Below are positions 1-7,369 of a DNA stretch of 19,351 nt, in pieces. Every line of letters starts with the position of its first letter. Position 1 is the first letter of the stretch. The stretch is from positions 1 through 19,351 of the forward strand of contig SKMY01000056.1 of the NCBI GenBank assembly GCA_007120815.1, in the 5' to 3' direction. The translations under genes and the position numbers were made by a program. The stretch is from Syntrophomonadaceae bacterium (GTDB lineage Bacteria > Bacillota_D > Dethiobacteria > DTU022 > UBA8154). The notes under the pieces are model-generated. The model had not been told where the DNA came from. It made no database searches and saw nothing but the letters and a program-made list of their open reading frames with translations.

Positions 1-35
1 ACAAAATAAAACAGGTCACCATCTTAAGACTCACT

Positions 36-55
36 TGAATTAATGTGAATTAATG
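36..55. repeat. Tandem 10-bp direct repeat upstream of sspF
   Basis: TGAATTAATG occurs twice back to back, immediately before the ribosome binding site of the spore protein gene. It could be part of a sporulation-sigma promoter or operator, but I cannot place convincing -35 and -10 elements, and the start of the window cuts off the upstream sequence. The repeat is seen directly; any role is open. Confidence 0.5.
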
Positions 56-71
56 CAAGGAGATGAGGATT

Positions 72-257
72 ATGCCGCGAAGACGTCGAAATGGTGTCAT
101 GTCTGAAGCCTTAAAGGTAGAACTGGCCAACGAACTGGGAGTCGGCGATATTGTTCTCCGCGATGGTAACTTTGGGGAAGTGTCATCGAGAAACTGTGGC
201 AACCTGGTAACCAAAGCCATTGAAAGGGCAGAAAGGACAGTATCTACTCAAAAATAA
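72..257 (+). CDS. sspF: Small acid-soluble spore protein, SspF-like alpha/beta type
   Basis: A 61-residue basic protein that should coat and protect DNA in the dormant spore. It has the SspF layout: an Arg-rich N-terminus (PRRRRNGVMSEALK), then the conserved ELANELGV segment and a C-terminal GNLVTKAIERAE helix, which match the two conserved blocks of alpha/beta SASPs. An ATG at 63 is also in frame, but the AAGGAG at 57-62 sits about nine bases before the ATG at 72, and the shorter form has the usual SspF length. It lies upstream of ispE, as sspF does in Bacillus. One oddity is a Cys (SSRNCGN) where SspF normally has Ala. Expression would be expected late in the forespore under a sporulation sigma factor, but no promoter could be assigned here. 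Confidence 0.85.
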   Translation: MPRRRRNGVMSEALKVELANELGVGDIVLRDGNFGEVSSRNCGNLVTKAIERAERTVSTQK

Positions 258-271
258 TGGTGACCGTGACG

Positions 272-299
272 TTGGGGGATGTCCTGGGGCATCCCCCAA
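272..299. other. Perfect 10-bp hairpin after sspF
   Basis: TTGGGGGATG and CATCCCCCAA form a perfect 10-bp stem around an 8-nt loop, 14 bases after the sspF stop. No T-run follows on either strand, so it is not a textbook intrinsic terminator. It may mark or protect the 3' end of the sspF message. Confidence 0.6.
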
Positions 300-327
300 A
301 ACAAGTTAATCCTTTCTCAAAGAGGAT

Positions 328-355
328 TTTACTGCAAGATGTGGAATATTCTAAT
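328..355 (+). promoter_or_regulatory. Possible weak promoter for the NAD salvage pair
   Basis: TTTACT (328-333) and TCTAAT (350-355) are separated by 16 bases, about 40 bases before the nicotinamidase start. The matches are 4/6 and 5/6 to the sigma-A consensus. The hairpin upstream suggests transcription may restart here, but AT-rich spacers give such matches by chance. Confidence 0.25.
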
Positions 356-392
356 GATCGTGCTTTTATTTTTACCAGCAAGGGGGGGTTTG

Positions 393-908
393 ATGAAAGA
401 AGCGCTTTTGGTTATCGATATGCTTAAAGACTTCATTGAAAAAGACGGCGTTCTATGTATCGGAGATGCCGGCCGTGTGATAAAAAACGTTGCTGAACGC
501 ATTGAACAATACCGCGCCCAAAACAAACCCGTAATATATATCGTGGACAGGCATCTGCCCCACGATGCAGAATTCGACATGTTTCCACCCCACTGCCTGG
601 AAGGCGAGTGGGGCGGTGAAGTCATCTCGGAGATTGCACCTGGAAAAGAAGACTATGTCATCCCCAAGCGGCGTTACAGTGCCTTTTTTGGAACGGACCT
701 GGATTTGACCTTGAGGGAACTGGATATCAAGGAGCTGGAACTGGTTGGCGTCTGCACACAGATTTGCGTATTATACACAGCAGCCGATGCGCGGATGTTA
801 AATTACAGTGTGGTTGTCCGGAGCGACTGCGTGGATTCCTTCGACCGCCAGGCCCACGACTTTGCCCTGAAAGAAATGGAAAGCACGTTGGGCTGCAAAG
901 TGCTTTAG
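393..908 (+). CDS. pncA: Nicotinamidase-like cysteine hydrolase
   Basis: A 171-residue isochorismatase/nicotinamidase-family protein that should hydrolyse nicotinamide to nicotinate and ammonia in the cytoplasm. The family triad is visible: Asp9 in LLVIDML, Lys92 in PKRRYSAF and Cys125 in GVCTQICV. Asp52, His54 and His67 (VDRHLPH...FPPHC) match the metal site of true nicotinamidases, which favours this over isochorismatase. The frame is open upstream to 279, but the residues before the ATG at 393 do not look like this family, and a G-rich ribosome binding site (AGGGGGGG, 381-388) precedes 393. The nicotinate phosphoribosyltransferase gene follows after 53 bases, so the pair makes a two-step salvage route from nicotinamide to nicotinate mononucleotide. 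Another amidase substrate is possible but less likely given this neighbour. Confidence 0.85.
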   Translation: MKEALLVIDMLKDFIEKDGVLCIGDAGRVIKNVAERIEQYRAQNKPVIYIVDRHLPHDAEFDMFPPHCLEGEWGGEVISEIAPGKEDYVIPKRRYSAFFGTDLDLTLRELDIKELELVGVCTQICVLYTAADARMLNYSVVVRSDCVDSFDRQAHDFALKEMESTLGCKVL

Positions 909-961
909 ATGAGATGTGGTTTCAGCGGGACCAGTTTTTTTTAGAAAAGGGTGTAAAAAGC

Positions 962-1996
962 ATGGAGGAACTGAAATCCGTAAAAGATGTTGGGGAATTC
1001 ACTGTCGGGGAAAATCGCACCTTCCACAGTGCCACCCATGAAGAAATTTTCCAGGGGGCAACGGCAGACCTGTACTTTGTTCGCTCCAGGGAGCTGCTCG
1101 CCTACGTGAAGCGGGAACATACCGGGGTTTCTGCAGAAATATTTTGCACCCGACCGGGGGTTTTGGCCGGTGTTGAGGAAGCGGTAAACCTGTTAAAACG
1201 CAAAAAAGTGGCTTGTTGGGCCCTGCCGGAAGGGCAGACCATGAAGAAAAAAGAGGTGGTCATGCGGATCGAGGGCCCGTACAGCGAGTTTGGCATGTAC
1301 GAAACGGCGCTTCTGGGTATGCTGGCCAGCGCCAGCGGATGGGCGACGGCGGCGAAAACCTGCAAGGAGATGGCCGGAGATAAGCCCGTTTACTGTTTTG
1401 GTGCCAGACATTTACACCCGGCGGTAGCCCCGGTGATGGAGCGTGCAGCCATTGTGGGCGGTGCTGAAAACTGTAGCTGTATTTTAGGCGCCAAGCTCAT
1501 GGGTAAAGAACCGATCGGAACGGTGCCCCATGCCGCCGTGTTAATCGTGGGTGATACGCTGGAAACGGCCCTGCTGTATGACCAGGTCATGCCGCCCGAA
1601 TCCCCGCGAATTATCCTGGTAGACACCTTTAAGGACGAGGTTGAGGAAAGTCTGCGGGTTGCCGAAGGCTTAAAGGCGCGCCTGGATGGTGTTCGGTTGG
1701 ATACACCGGGGGAACGGGGTGGGGTTACTCCCGGGCTGGTGCGGGAAGTTCGAGCCCGGCTGGACCAGGCCGGTTATTCCCACGTAAAAATATTCGTTTC
1801 AGGGGGAATAACAGCGGAACGCATTGCCCTGCTCCTTGATGCAGGAGCCGATGCTTTCGGTGTGGGTAGTTATATATCGGGCTCCCGGGCCATTGATATG
1901 ACCATGGATATAAAAGCAATTGACGGAAAGCCTGTAGCTAAAAGGGGCCGCATCCCTGGAATCACGGAAAACCCCCGCCTGGTACGTTACATTTAG
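962..1996 (+). CDS. pncB: Nicotinate phosphoribosyltransferase
   Basis: A 344-residue enzyme of the short clostridial/archaeal NAPRTase type. It condenses nicotinate with PRPP, with ATP hydrolysis, to give nicotinate mononucleotide for NAD salvage. Visible family features are FHSATHEEIFQGATAD near residues 21-36, GARHLHP at 147-153, the GTVPHA segment at 186-191, DTFKDE at 221-226 and the phosphate-binding SGGI (280-283) and GVGSYIS (300-306) loops of the C-terminal barrel. The frame stays open far upstream inside the preceding gene, and an in-frame ATG at 914 exists. I chose 962 because an AAGGGTG lies shortly before it and the protein then begins as its relatives do. PRPP would come from Prs, encoded about 3.3 kb downstream. 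Its product is also the co-substrate of CobT at the far end of the window. Confidence 0.88.
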   Translation: MEELKSVKDVGEFTVGENRTFHSATHEEIFQGATADLYFVRSRELLAYVKREHTGVSAEIFCTRPGVLAGVEEAVNLLKRKKVACWALPEGQTMKKKEVVMRIEGPYSEFGMYETALLGMLASASGWATAAKTCKEMAGDKPVYCFGARHLHPAVAPVMERAAIVGGAENCSCILGAKLMGKEPIGTVPHAAVLIVGDTLETALLYDQVMPPESPRIILVDTFKDEVEESLRVAEGLKARLDGVRLDTPGERGGVTPGLVREVRARLDQAGYSHVKIFVSGGITAERIALLLDAGADAFGVGSYISGSRAIDMTMDIKAIDGKPVAKRGRIPGITENPRLVRYI

Positions 1997-2058
1997 CCAG
2001 GTAGGCCGGAGGCAATAGGAATTTGGAAATGCCATTTATTCCGAAGGAGAGGCAGTCA

Positions 2059-2979
2059 TTGCATAATAAAGATCGTCTTGAACTGGTGTCTCGGGCTAAA
2101 ATCAACCTGACCCTCGAGGTGCTTTTTCGTCGTTACGATGGGTATCATGAACTGCGCTCCGTCATGCAGTCGCTGGATCTAAGCGATCACCTCACCCTCA
2201 AAAATGTAACGGATACCAATCAGATCCAACTCTTTTGCAGCCACAGGGAACTCCCCCGGGATGAATCCAACCTGGCGGTAAAAGCTGCGCTGCTCATTCA
2301 GCAGGAATTTGCGCCGGAAAAAGGGGTTATCATCGAGCTTGTGAAAAACATCCCGATAGCGGCAGGACTGGGGGGAGGCAGCGGTAATGCGGCCGCTGTG
2401 CTGGGCGGTTTAAATAAACTTTGGGGGTTGAAGCTTGATCATTTGGCCCTTCTCCAGCTGGCTTCCCGCCTGGGCTCCGATGTTCCTTTTTTCATCAACG
2501 AAGGCACTGCCCTGGCTGAGGGGCGGGGGGAAAGGTTAACGCCACTGCCCTCTTTTCCTCCCTGCTATGTTCTCCTGGCTGCACCTGACGGGGCCAAACT
2601 TTCCGCCGGAGAGGTTTACAACCACCTTTTACTGGATAAAATACCAAAAAAGCCATTAACCGATTTGTTCGTGGAAGCACTTAACCGGGCCTATCAAAAT
2701 GACGAGGACAGGCTTGCTGACCTTCAAGGGTTGTTCACAAACCACCTGGAAGATGCCGTTTTTTCCCTCGACCCCCGGGTTGAACGTCTAAAAAGCCAGA
2801 TAATAAAAGAAGGCCTTCCGGCCCTGGTTTCCGGAAGCGGCCCGACGGTTTTCACTGTACTTAACGAGCCAGGTGTACTTCAGCAGCTGGCGGATCAATT
2901 GATTGCACAGGGCTATACGGCCATAGTAACAAAAACAGCGCAAAAAAAAGAACGCAATAAAAAGGGTGATACGCCATGA
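2059..2979 (+). CDS. ispE: 4-diphosphocytidyl-2-C-methyl-D-erythritol kinase
   Basis: A GHMP-family kinase of the MEP isoprenoid pathway that phosphorylates CDP-methylerythritol. Visible features are AKINL (Lys14), the ATP-binding IPIAAGLGGGSGNAAA loop (residues 98-113), the catalytic Asp141 in GSDVPFF and the C-terminal VSGSGPTVF loop. The nucleotide loop reads GGGSGN where many homologues have GGGSSD or GGGSSN. The start is uncertain. The TTG at 2059 follows AAGGAGAGG by 6 bases and gives 306 residues, close to the usual length; TTG 2023 (after GGAGG at 2008-2012) and ATG 2029 are in-frame alternatives adding 10 to 12 residues. The end overlaps the next gene by four bases (ATGA), so the two are probably translationally coupled. 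Confidence 0.93.
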   Translation: MHNKDRLELVSRAKINLTLEVLFRRYDGYHELRSVMQSLDLSDHLTLKNVTDTNQIQLFCSHRELPRDESNLAVKAALLIQQEFAPEKGVIIELVKNIPIAAGLGGGSGNAAAVLGGLNKLWGLKLDHLALLQLASRLGSDVPFFINEGTALAEGRGERLTPLPSFPPCYVLLAAPDGAKLSAGEVYNHLLLDKIPKKPLTDLFVEALNRAYQNDEDRLADLQGLFTNHLEDAVFSLDPRVERLKSQIIKEGLPALVSGSGPTVFTVLNEPGVLQQLADQLIAQGYTAIVTKTAQKKERNKKGDTP

Positions 2980-3731
2980 TCGACTGTATTGTAGTGGCCG
3001 GTGGAGGGGATGGGGAACTGGTCCAACAGGAAAAGGTGACCAACAAGGCCCTCATTCCCATTGGCAACCAGCCCATGATCAGCTACGTGGTCGGTGCCTT
3101 CAGGCAGATTAAAGATATCAACCGCATTATCGTTGCCGGGCCTGTGGAGGATCTAGCGTTTTTAAAGGACCCTTTTCACGTTGAACTCATTCCCGAAAAA
3201 GGCACTATTTTGCAAAACCTGCTGGCAGCCAGCAAACAGTTGGATAAACCCTCACACATTCTGGTCAGTTCTGCAGATATCCCTTTGATTAGTCCTGAAG
3301 CGGTAACAAATTTTATTGAAAAATGTCACCCATATGCCTATGATTTTTATTATCCCATTGTCAGCCAGGGAAAAAGCGAGGCCATGTTTCCAAGCGTAAA
3401 AAGAACATACGTCTCTTTAGTTGAAGGCACATTTACCGGTGGGAATATATTCCTGGTCAACTCCGCTTCCATTGAACCCACCGTGCCAAAAATGGAGAAG
3501 TTTTTAAGGGATCGGAAAAACCCGCTAAAACTGATATCTCTGCTTGGGCCGGCCACAGTACTTAAATTTTTGCGAAAGAAAGCAACCATTCCCTACCTGG
3601 CGGAGCGGTTCTCAACCCTTTTAGATTTAAATTCTCAGGCGGTGATCTGTGACTACCCGGTGATCAGTTTTGACGTGGATAAACCCAGCGATTTGGAACA
3701 GGTCAAAACCTTTATGAAACTGAAGAACTAG
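2976..3731 (+). CDS. MobA-like nucleotidyltransferase of unknown substrate
   Basis: A 251-residue protein with the NTP-transferase (GT-A) fold. It opens with a variant nucleotide loop, VVAGGGDGELVQQEKVTNKAL, instead of the usual LAAGxGTRMxxxxPK. A metal-binding SSADIPLIS segment lies near residue 100, and FDVDKPSDLEQVK at the end matches the second acidic motif of MobA/IspD/GlmU-type enzymes. It starts inside the ispE stop codon and is followed by glmU, so it is cotranscribed with isoprenoid and cell-wall precursor genes. The position is where Bacillus has purR, yabJ and spoVG. The substrate cannot be told from sequence: a sugar phosphate or a cofactor precursor is possible. Similarity to CobY-type guanylyltransferases cannot be excluded by eye, but nothing specific supports it. 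Confidence 0.8.
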   Translation: MIDCIVVAGGGDGELVQQEKVTNKALIPIGNQPMISYVVGAFRQIKDINRIIVAGPVEDLAFLKDPFHVELIPEKGTILQNLLAASKQLDKPSHILVSSADIPLISPEAVTNFIEKCHPYAYDFYYPIVSQGKSEAMFPSVKRTYVSLVEGTFTGGNIFLVNSASIEPTVPKMEKFLRDRKNPLKLISLLGPATVLKFLRKKATIPYLAERFSTLLDLNSQAVICDYPVISFDVDKPSDLEQVKTFMKLKN

Positions 3732-3798
3732 CGACCCCTGGGTGGTGGCGCAATATAGTAAACAGGTCGTGAATTTATGTAAAGGAGGAATGCGTACC

Positions 3799-5172
3799 GT
3801 GATACAGACCAGGGCTGTCATACTGGCGGCAGGAGAAGGAACCCGCATGAAATCTTCCTTACCCAAAGTTATGCACGGTTTATGCGGTCGCCCCATGTTG
3901 TGGCATATTCTTCGAGCAGCTGAAGAGGCGGCATCGGACCCGATTCTGGTGGTGGGTCGCGGAAGTGAACAAATCAAGGACTATTTTGGTGATCACTATA
4001 CCTATGTGGTACAGGAACACCGCATGGGCACAGGGCATGCCCTTCAGCAAGCCCTGCCCTTTCTTCCTAGGGAAGGGGAGCTCCTGGTGCTCTGCGGGGA
4101 TACCCCCTTGTTTGAAGGGGAAACCCTGGAAAAAATAATCCGATTCCACCGTGAAAAAGCGGCAGCGGCCACGGTTGTTACCACAGGTATGGATAACCCT
4201 TCCGGGTACGGCCGTATTATCCGCGATAACCTAGGGCGGGTTGAAGGCATTGTAGAAGAACTCCATGCTACAGCCCAGCAAAAAGCCATCAAGGAAATCA
4301 ACACGGGGAGTTACTGCATTGACTTAAAACCCCTTCATCAATACCTGCCTGCTCTTCCTATCAACCCGATCAAAGGCGAGTACTACCTGACGGACCTGAT
4401 CCCTATCCTGGTCAAAGAAGGCCTTGGGGTTGAAGGGTATATGCTGGAGGACGGCCAGCAGGCCATGGGGATCAACGACCGTGCTCAACTGGCCCGGGCT
4501 GCCGCCTTGTTGAGGGTCCGGATAAATAATCAGCTGATGCAATCCGGGGTAACCCTGATCGACCCGGCCACCACGTACATCGACGTGGATGTGGACATTC
4601 AACCGGACACCGTTATTTATCCCCAAAGCATCTTGGAAGGCAAAACCCGGGTGGGTGAAGGCTGCCTGCTGGGTCCCGGGGTCCACTTTGTAGACAGCGA
4701 GATTGGCTGTGGTGTTGTTTGCCGGCAGTCTGTCGTTATGGAAAGCCGGATTGGTGACCAGGCCCAGGTTGGCCCATACGCCTACCTGCGGCCGGGAAGC
4801 GTCATTGAAGCAGAAGTCCGGATCGGCGATTTCGTAGAAATTAAAAACAGCACCATCGGCAGGGGCAGCAAAGTCCCCCACCTGAGCTATGTAGGGGATG
4901 CGGTTCTGGAGTCCGGTGTAAATATGGGTGCAGGCAGCATCGTAGTCAATTATGACGGGCGGAAAAAACATCGCACCCATATTGGCCAAGACGCTTTTAT
5001 CGGTTGTAACAGCAACCTGGTGGCCCCTATCCACATCGGGCAGGGGGCCTTTATTGCAGCAGGATCGACCATAACCCGGGATGTGCCTTCCGGAACCCTT
5101 GCCCTGTCTCGTCCTCAGCAGGAGTTTAAAAAGGGACTGGCCAGGCGTTTTTTAAAGAAAAAGGATAAATAG
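3799..5172 (+). CDS. glmU: Bifunctional UDP-GlcNAc pyrophosphorylase / GlcN-1-P acetyltransferase
   Basis: A 457-residue enzyme making UDP-GlcNAc for peptidoglycan. The N-terminal uridyltransferase half shows LAAGEGTRM (9-17) and Lys23; GTGHA and LCGDTPL follow. The C-terminal half is a left-handed beta-helix of hexapeptide repeats with the acetyltransferase His361 in VPHLSYVGD and the GAGSIVVNYDG motif. The ATG at 3790 begins only one base after AAAGGAGG (3781-3788), too close for normal initiation. The GTG at 3799, ten bases downstream, gives a protein beginning MIQTRAVILAAG like its homologues and of almost the Bacillus length, so I chose it. It sits 67 bases after the nucleotidyltransferase gene and 85 before prs, the classic Firmicute order. 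Confidence 0.96.
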   Translation: MIQTRAVILAAGEGTRMKSSLPKVMHGLCGRPMLWHILRAAEEAASDPILVVGRGSEQIKDYFGDHYTYVVQEHRMGTGHALQQALPFLPREGELLVLCGDTPLFEGETLEKIIRFHREKAAAATVVTTGMDNPSGYGRIIRDNLGRVEGIVEELHATAQQKAIKEINTGSYCIDLKPLHQYLPALPINPIKGEYYLTDLIPILVKEGLGVEGYMLEDGQQAMGINDRAQLARAAALLRVRINNQLMQSGVTLIDPATTYIDVDVDIQPDTVIYPQSILEGKTRVGEGCLLGPGVHFVDSEIGCGVVCRQSVVMESRIGDQAQVGPYAYLRPGSVIEAEVRIGDFVEIKNSTIGRGSKVPHLSYVGDAVLESGVNMGAGSIVVNYDGRKKHRTHIGQDAFIGCNSNLVAPIHIGQGAFIAAGSTITRDVPSGTLALSRPQQEFKKGLARRFLKKKDK

Positions 5173-5257
5173 TGGAAGGGAAAAGGCACCTTTTTAGAGA
5201 AATGTAAAATCCAGCAGTTTTTTGGCAGCAAAATTTGGGTTTCGGGAGGGATCATGG

Positions 5258-6199
5258 GTGGATCAGCGAAATCTGAAGATTTTTTCAGGAACTGCAAACC
5301 GCGCCCTGGCACAAGAAGTAGCAGAGCACACGGGAATTTCCCTGGGTAATGCAGAAATTGAACGTTTTAGCGACGGTGAAATATCGGTCTATATAGGAGA
5401 AAGTATTCGAGGGGCCGATATTTTTATCATCCAACCGCTTAGTTATCCCGCTAATGAAAACTTGATGGAACTGCTCATATTCCTGGATGCGGTCAAGCGG
5501 GCTTCAGCAAGGCGGATCAATGCGGTTATCCCCTATTATGCGTACGCCCGGCAGGACCGGAAGATGCGTGCTCGAGATCCCATAACGGCCAAGCTTATCG
5601 CCGATTTGGTAACCCGGGCCGGGGCCGATCGCGTGATTACCATGGATCTCCATGCCGGACAGATCCAGGGTTTTTTTGATATTCCCGTGGATCACCTTCT
5701 GGGCATGCCCATCCTTGCCCGGTATTTTATGCAGAAGAATATTCAAGACGGCATCGTGGTCACACCGGATTTAGGCGGTGTAACCCGGGCCAGGGAGATG
5801 TCTGAGCGCCTGAATATGCCGTTGACAATTATTGATAAGCGGCGTCCCCGGCCCAATGTGTCCGAAGTCATGAATGTGATTGGAGATATCCAGGGAAAAG
5901 AAGCCATCATCATCGATGATCTCATTGATACTGCGGGAACCGTTATCCAGGGTGCCGAAGAGCTGCTTTCGCGGGGGGCCAGGGCCGTTTACGCCTGCTG
6001 CACCCATGCGGTGTTATCCGGGCCCGCCCGGGAACGGATTGCTAATTCGCCGCTTACTGAAATGGTGGTGACCAATACCATACCGCTAAACAGCAATCAA
6101 AAGCATAAAAAAATTACCGTTCTGTCCGTCGCCCCTCTTATTGGCGATGCGATTATACGCATTCATGATGACAGGTCCGTAAGTGAACTTTTTGATTAA
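5258..6199 (+). CDS. prs: Ribose-phosphate pyrophosphokinase
   Basis: A 313-residue PRPP synthase that transfers pyrophosphate from ATP to ribose 5-phosphate. PRPP feeds purines, pyrimidines, histidine, tryptophan and, in this window, the NaMN step. Clear class I motifs: ERFSDGE near residue 34, [10 protein letters not shown] near 95, [12 protein letters not shown] near 128, TPDLGG near 168 and the PRPP-binding [12 protein letters not shown] near 216. The start is the GTG at 5258, seven bases after GGGAGGG (5244-5250). A nearby ATG at 5254 is out of frame, and the upstream TTG at 5222 lacks a binding site. It continues the glmU-prs-rplY order and probably shares a transcript with glmU. Confidence 0.96.
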   Translation: MDQRNLKIFSGTANRALAQEVAEHTGISLGNAEIERFSDGEISVYIGESIRGADIFIIQPLSYPANENLMELLIFLDAVKRASARRINAVIPYYAYARQDRKMRARDPITAKLIADLVTRAGADRVITMDLHAGQIQGFFDIPVDHLLGMPILARYFMQKNIQDGIVVTPDLGGVTRAREMSERLNMPLTIIDKRRPRPNVSEVMNVIGDIQGKEAIIIDDLIDTAGTVIQGAEELLSRGARAVYACCTHAVLSGPARERIANSPLTEMVVTNTIPLNSNQKHKKITVLSVAPLIGDAIIRIHDDRSVSELFD

Positions 6200-6224
6200 A
6201 TGTAAGGGAAATATAAAAAGGGAT

Positions 6225-6253
6225 TTGACAACGAGCCCGTTTCGTATTAATCT
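6225..6253 (+). promoter_or_regulatory. Candidate promoter for rplY
   Basis: A perfect -35 TTGACA (6225-6230) is followed 17 bases later by TAATCT (6248-6253), a 3/6 match to the -10 consensus. TATTAA and TATACA lie close by at less favourable spacing. It would start rplY transcription near 6260, giving a leader of about 150 nt. Confidence 0.5.
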
Positions 6254-6259
6254 TATACA

Positions 6260-6410
6260 GGGAAAAAGCTTGCATACTTTCCATATGGGTCCTTTATCGG
6301 GCATTCAACGGGCTTATGTTGGGGGAAAAGGCTTTCCCTGCTTTAAAAATATCGTTTACATGCGTTTTTAAGGAGGTGCTTTTGGCCCTTGCCGGGCCAA
6401 AGGAAATATT
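6260..6410 (+). other. Leader of rplY with hairpins and a split ribosome binding site
   Basis: This stretch holds a 6-bp stem with a 4-nt loop, GGGAAA/TTTCCC (6323-6338). Next comes a very strong Shine-Dalgarno AAGGAGGTG (6370-6378), then a 7-bp hairpin TTGGCCC/GGGCCAA (6382-6400), then a second, weaker AAAGGA (6399-6404) six bases before the rplY ATG. The strong site serves either the tiny frame at 6382 or, if the hairpin folds and shortens the gap, rplY itself. This suggests translational control of the ribosomal protein, which is an inference. Confidence 0.45.
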
Positions 6411-6423
6411 ATGGATAGGGTAA
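6382..6423 (+). CDS. Possible 13-codon leader peptide overlapping the rplY start
   Basis: A TTG five bases after AGGAGG opens a 13-codon frame, MALAGPKEILWIG, ending at a TAA (6421-6423) just inside rplY. Its spacing to the strong binding site is ideal, while rplY itself has only a modest site. Translation of it would melt the 6382-6400 hairpin and deliver ribosomes to the rplY start by coupling. It has no recognisable family. A TTG start and such short length make this speculative. Confidence 0.3.
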   Translation: MALAGPKEILWIG

Positions 6424-7079
6424 AACTTGAGGCACTGCCCCGGGAACGGGGAAGTAAGGGCGAACTAAGAAAGATGCGTGAAGAAGGGTATGTGCCCGTC
6501 ATCGTCTATGGCAGAAGCATCAATCCCTCAATGATTTGCGTGGACAGCATTGAACTGAACCGGGCGTTAAACACCCCTGCTGGTGCAAACGTGCTGCTGG
6601 ACCTGGATATTAAGGGGAGTGACGGTGCTAACACCGAGACGGTTATGATCCGGGATCTGCAGCGGCATCCCATCAAAAAGGACCTGCTCCTGCACGCAGA
6701 CATGATCCGAATTTCCATGAAAGATAAGCTGGAAGTAAGCGTTCCTCTTCATTTTTATGGTGAACCTGAGGGGACTAAAGACGGTGGGGTTTTGCAGATT
6801 CAGCTTCGGGAAGTCACCATCCTCTGTCTGCCGGCGGACATACCCGAGTACATTGATGTCCCCGTGGAAAACATGGGTGTGGGCGATGTTTTGACCGTGG
6901 GAGATCTTTCCCTGCCTTCAGAGATAGAAATGCTGGAAGACCCGACAGAAGCCATCGCATCGGTCTTGATCCCTGAAGAAGAGCCGGAAGAAGCAGAAGA
7001 AGTAGAAGGCGAAGAAGCAGAAGAAGGCGAAGAAGGCGAAGCCCAACGGGAAGAAGCTGGAGAAGGCGAAGAAGCATAA
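6411..7079 (+). CDS. rplY: 50S ribosomal protein L25, long TL5/CTC form
   Basis: A 222-residue 5S rRNA-binding protein. The N-terminal L25 domain (about residues 1-92) starts MDRVKLEALPRERGSKGELR and includes VPVIVYGRS. The C-terminal TL5 beta domain (about 95-185) follows. The last 35 or so residues are an extreme Glu-rich tail built from near-repeats of EEAEE and EGEE. Bacillus Ctc has the same two-domain form and is a general stress protein. It stands between prs and pth as expected. The ATG at 6411 has AAAGGA six bases upstream; a much stronger site lies 33 bases upstream, separated by a hairpin. The tail is encoded by slippage-prone GAA/GGC/GCA triplets and may vary in length between strains. 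Confidence 0.95.
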   Translation: MDRVKLEALPRERGSKGELRKMREEGYVPVIVYGRSINPSMICVDSIELNRALNTPAGANVLLDLDIKGSDGANTETVMIRDLQRHPIKKDLLLHADMIRISMKDKLEVSVPLHFYGEPEGTKDGGVLQIQLREVTILCLPADIPEYIDVPVENMGVGDVLTVGDLSLPSEIEMLEDPTEAIASVLIPEEEPEEAEEVEGEEAEEGEEGEAQREEAGEGEEA

Positions 7080-7104
7080 GGACGGTTCAAGGAACCACTA
7101 AGGA

Positions 7105-7231
7105 GGAAGCACGGGGACGGTTCTCTTGCTTCCTTTTAACGGTTTTTTTGAAGCACGGGTGAAGCACGGGGACGGTTCTCTTGCTTCCTTTTTGAAGCAC
7201 GTTGAAGCACGGGGACGGTTCTCTTGCTTCC
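7105..7231 (+). repeat. Hairpin-repeat cluster A (three full, two partial copies) after rplY
   Basis: The 28-29 nt unit has GGAAGCA at the left end, TGCTTCC at the right end and a 15-nt core CGGGGACGGTTCTCT. Full copies: 7105-7133, 7161-7188, 7204-7231. Partial left-end copies: 7150-7159 and 7194-7201. Each full copy is followed by T-runs, and copies 1 and 3 share the extension TTTTAACGGTTTTT. The ends can pair into a 7-bp stem before the T-run, so each full copy resembles an intrinsic terminator in the direction of rplY. The rest of the 290-nt gap to pth (7232-7369) holds no further structure I can name. Confidence 0.9.
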
Positions 7232-7369
7232 TTTTAACGGTTTTTACCCTTTCCCTGAGGACTGTTCGCCGGGGTGGGTGCGGATCCAGGGTGGATTAGG
7301 GCACAATGCCTTTGCACCTGCTCCCTTACCGATACGCGACCACTTTTTTTATTAATGAGGTGGCTGGAT

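Noticed and set aside
279..392. 38-residue hydrophobic N-terminal extension of nicotinamidase, resembling a signal peptide
   Set aside because: It overlaps the hairpin after sspF and lacks a binding site. The family is cytoplasmic, and 393 has a G-rich site upstream.
764..961. N-terminal extension of the phosphoribosyltransferase inside the nicotinamidase gene
   Set aside because: The extra residues are an out-of-frame reading of nicotinamidase and have no family match; a better start is at 962.
4324..5034. 236-codon open frame antisense to glmU
   Set aside because: It mirrors the beta-helix repeats of glmU, a well-conserved gene on the other strand, and has no family features or binding site.
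6183..6371. 62-codon frame between prs and rplY
   Set aside because: It starts inside prs without a binding site, crosses the candidate promoter and leader, and resembles nothing.
6800..7090. Ser-rich open frame antisense to the rplY tail
   Set aside because: It is the complement of the Glu-rich triplet tract (GAA read as TTC/TCT/CTT), not a protein.
7105..7231. CRISPR-like array of 28-29 nt repeats
   Set aside because: Spacers are only 0-16 nt and partly T-runs or truncated repeats, the unit has terminator-like ends, and no cas genes are near.
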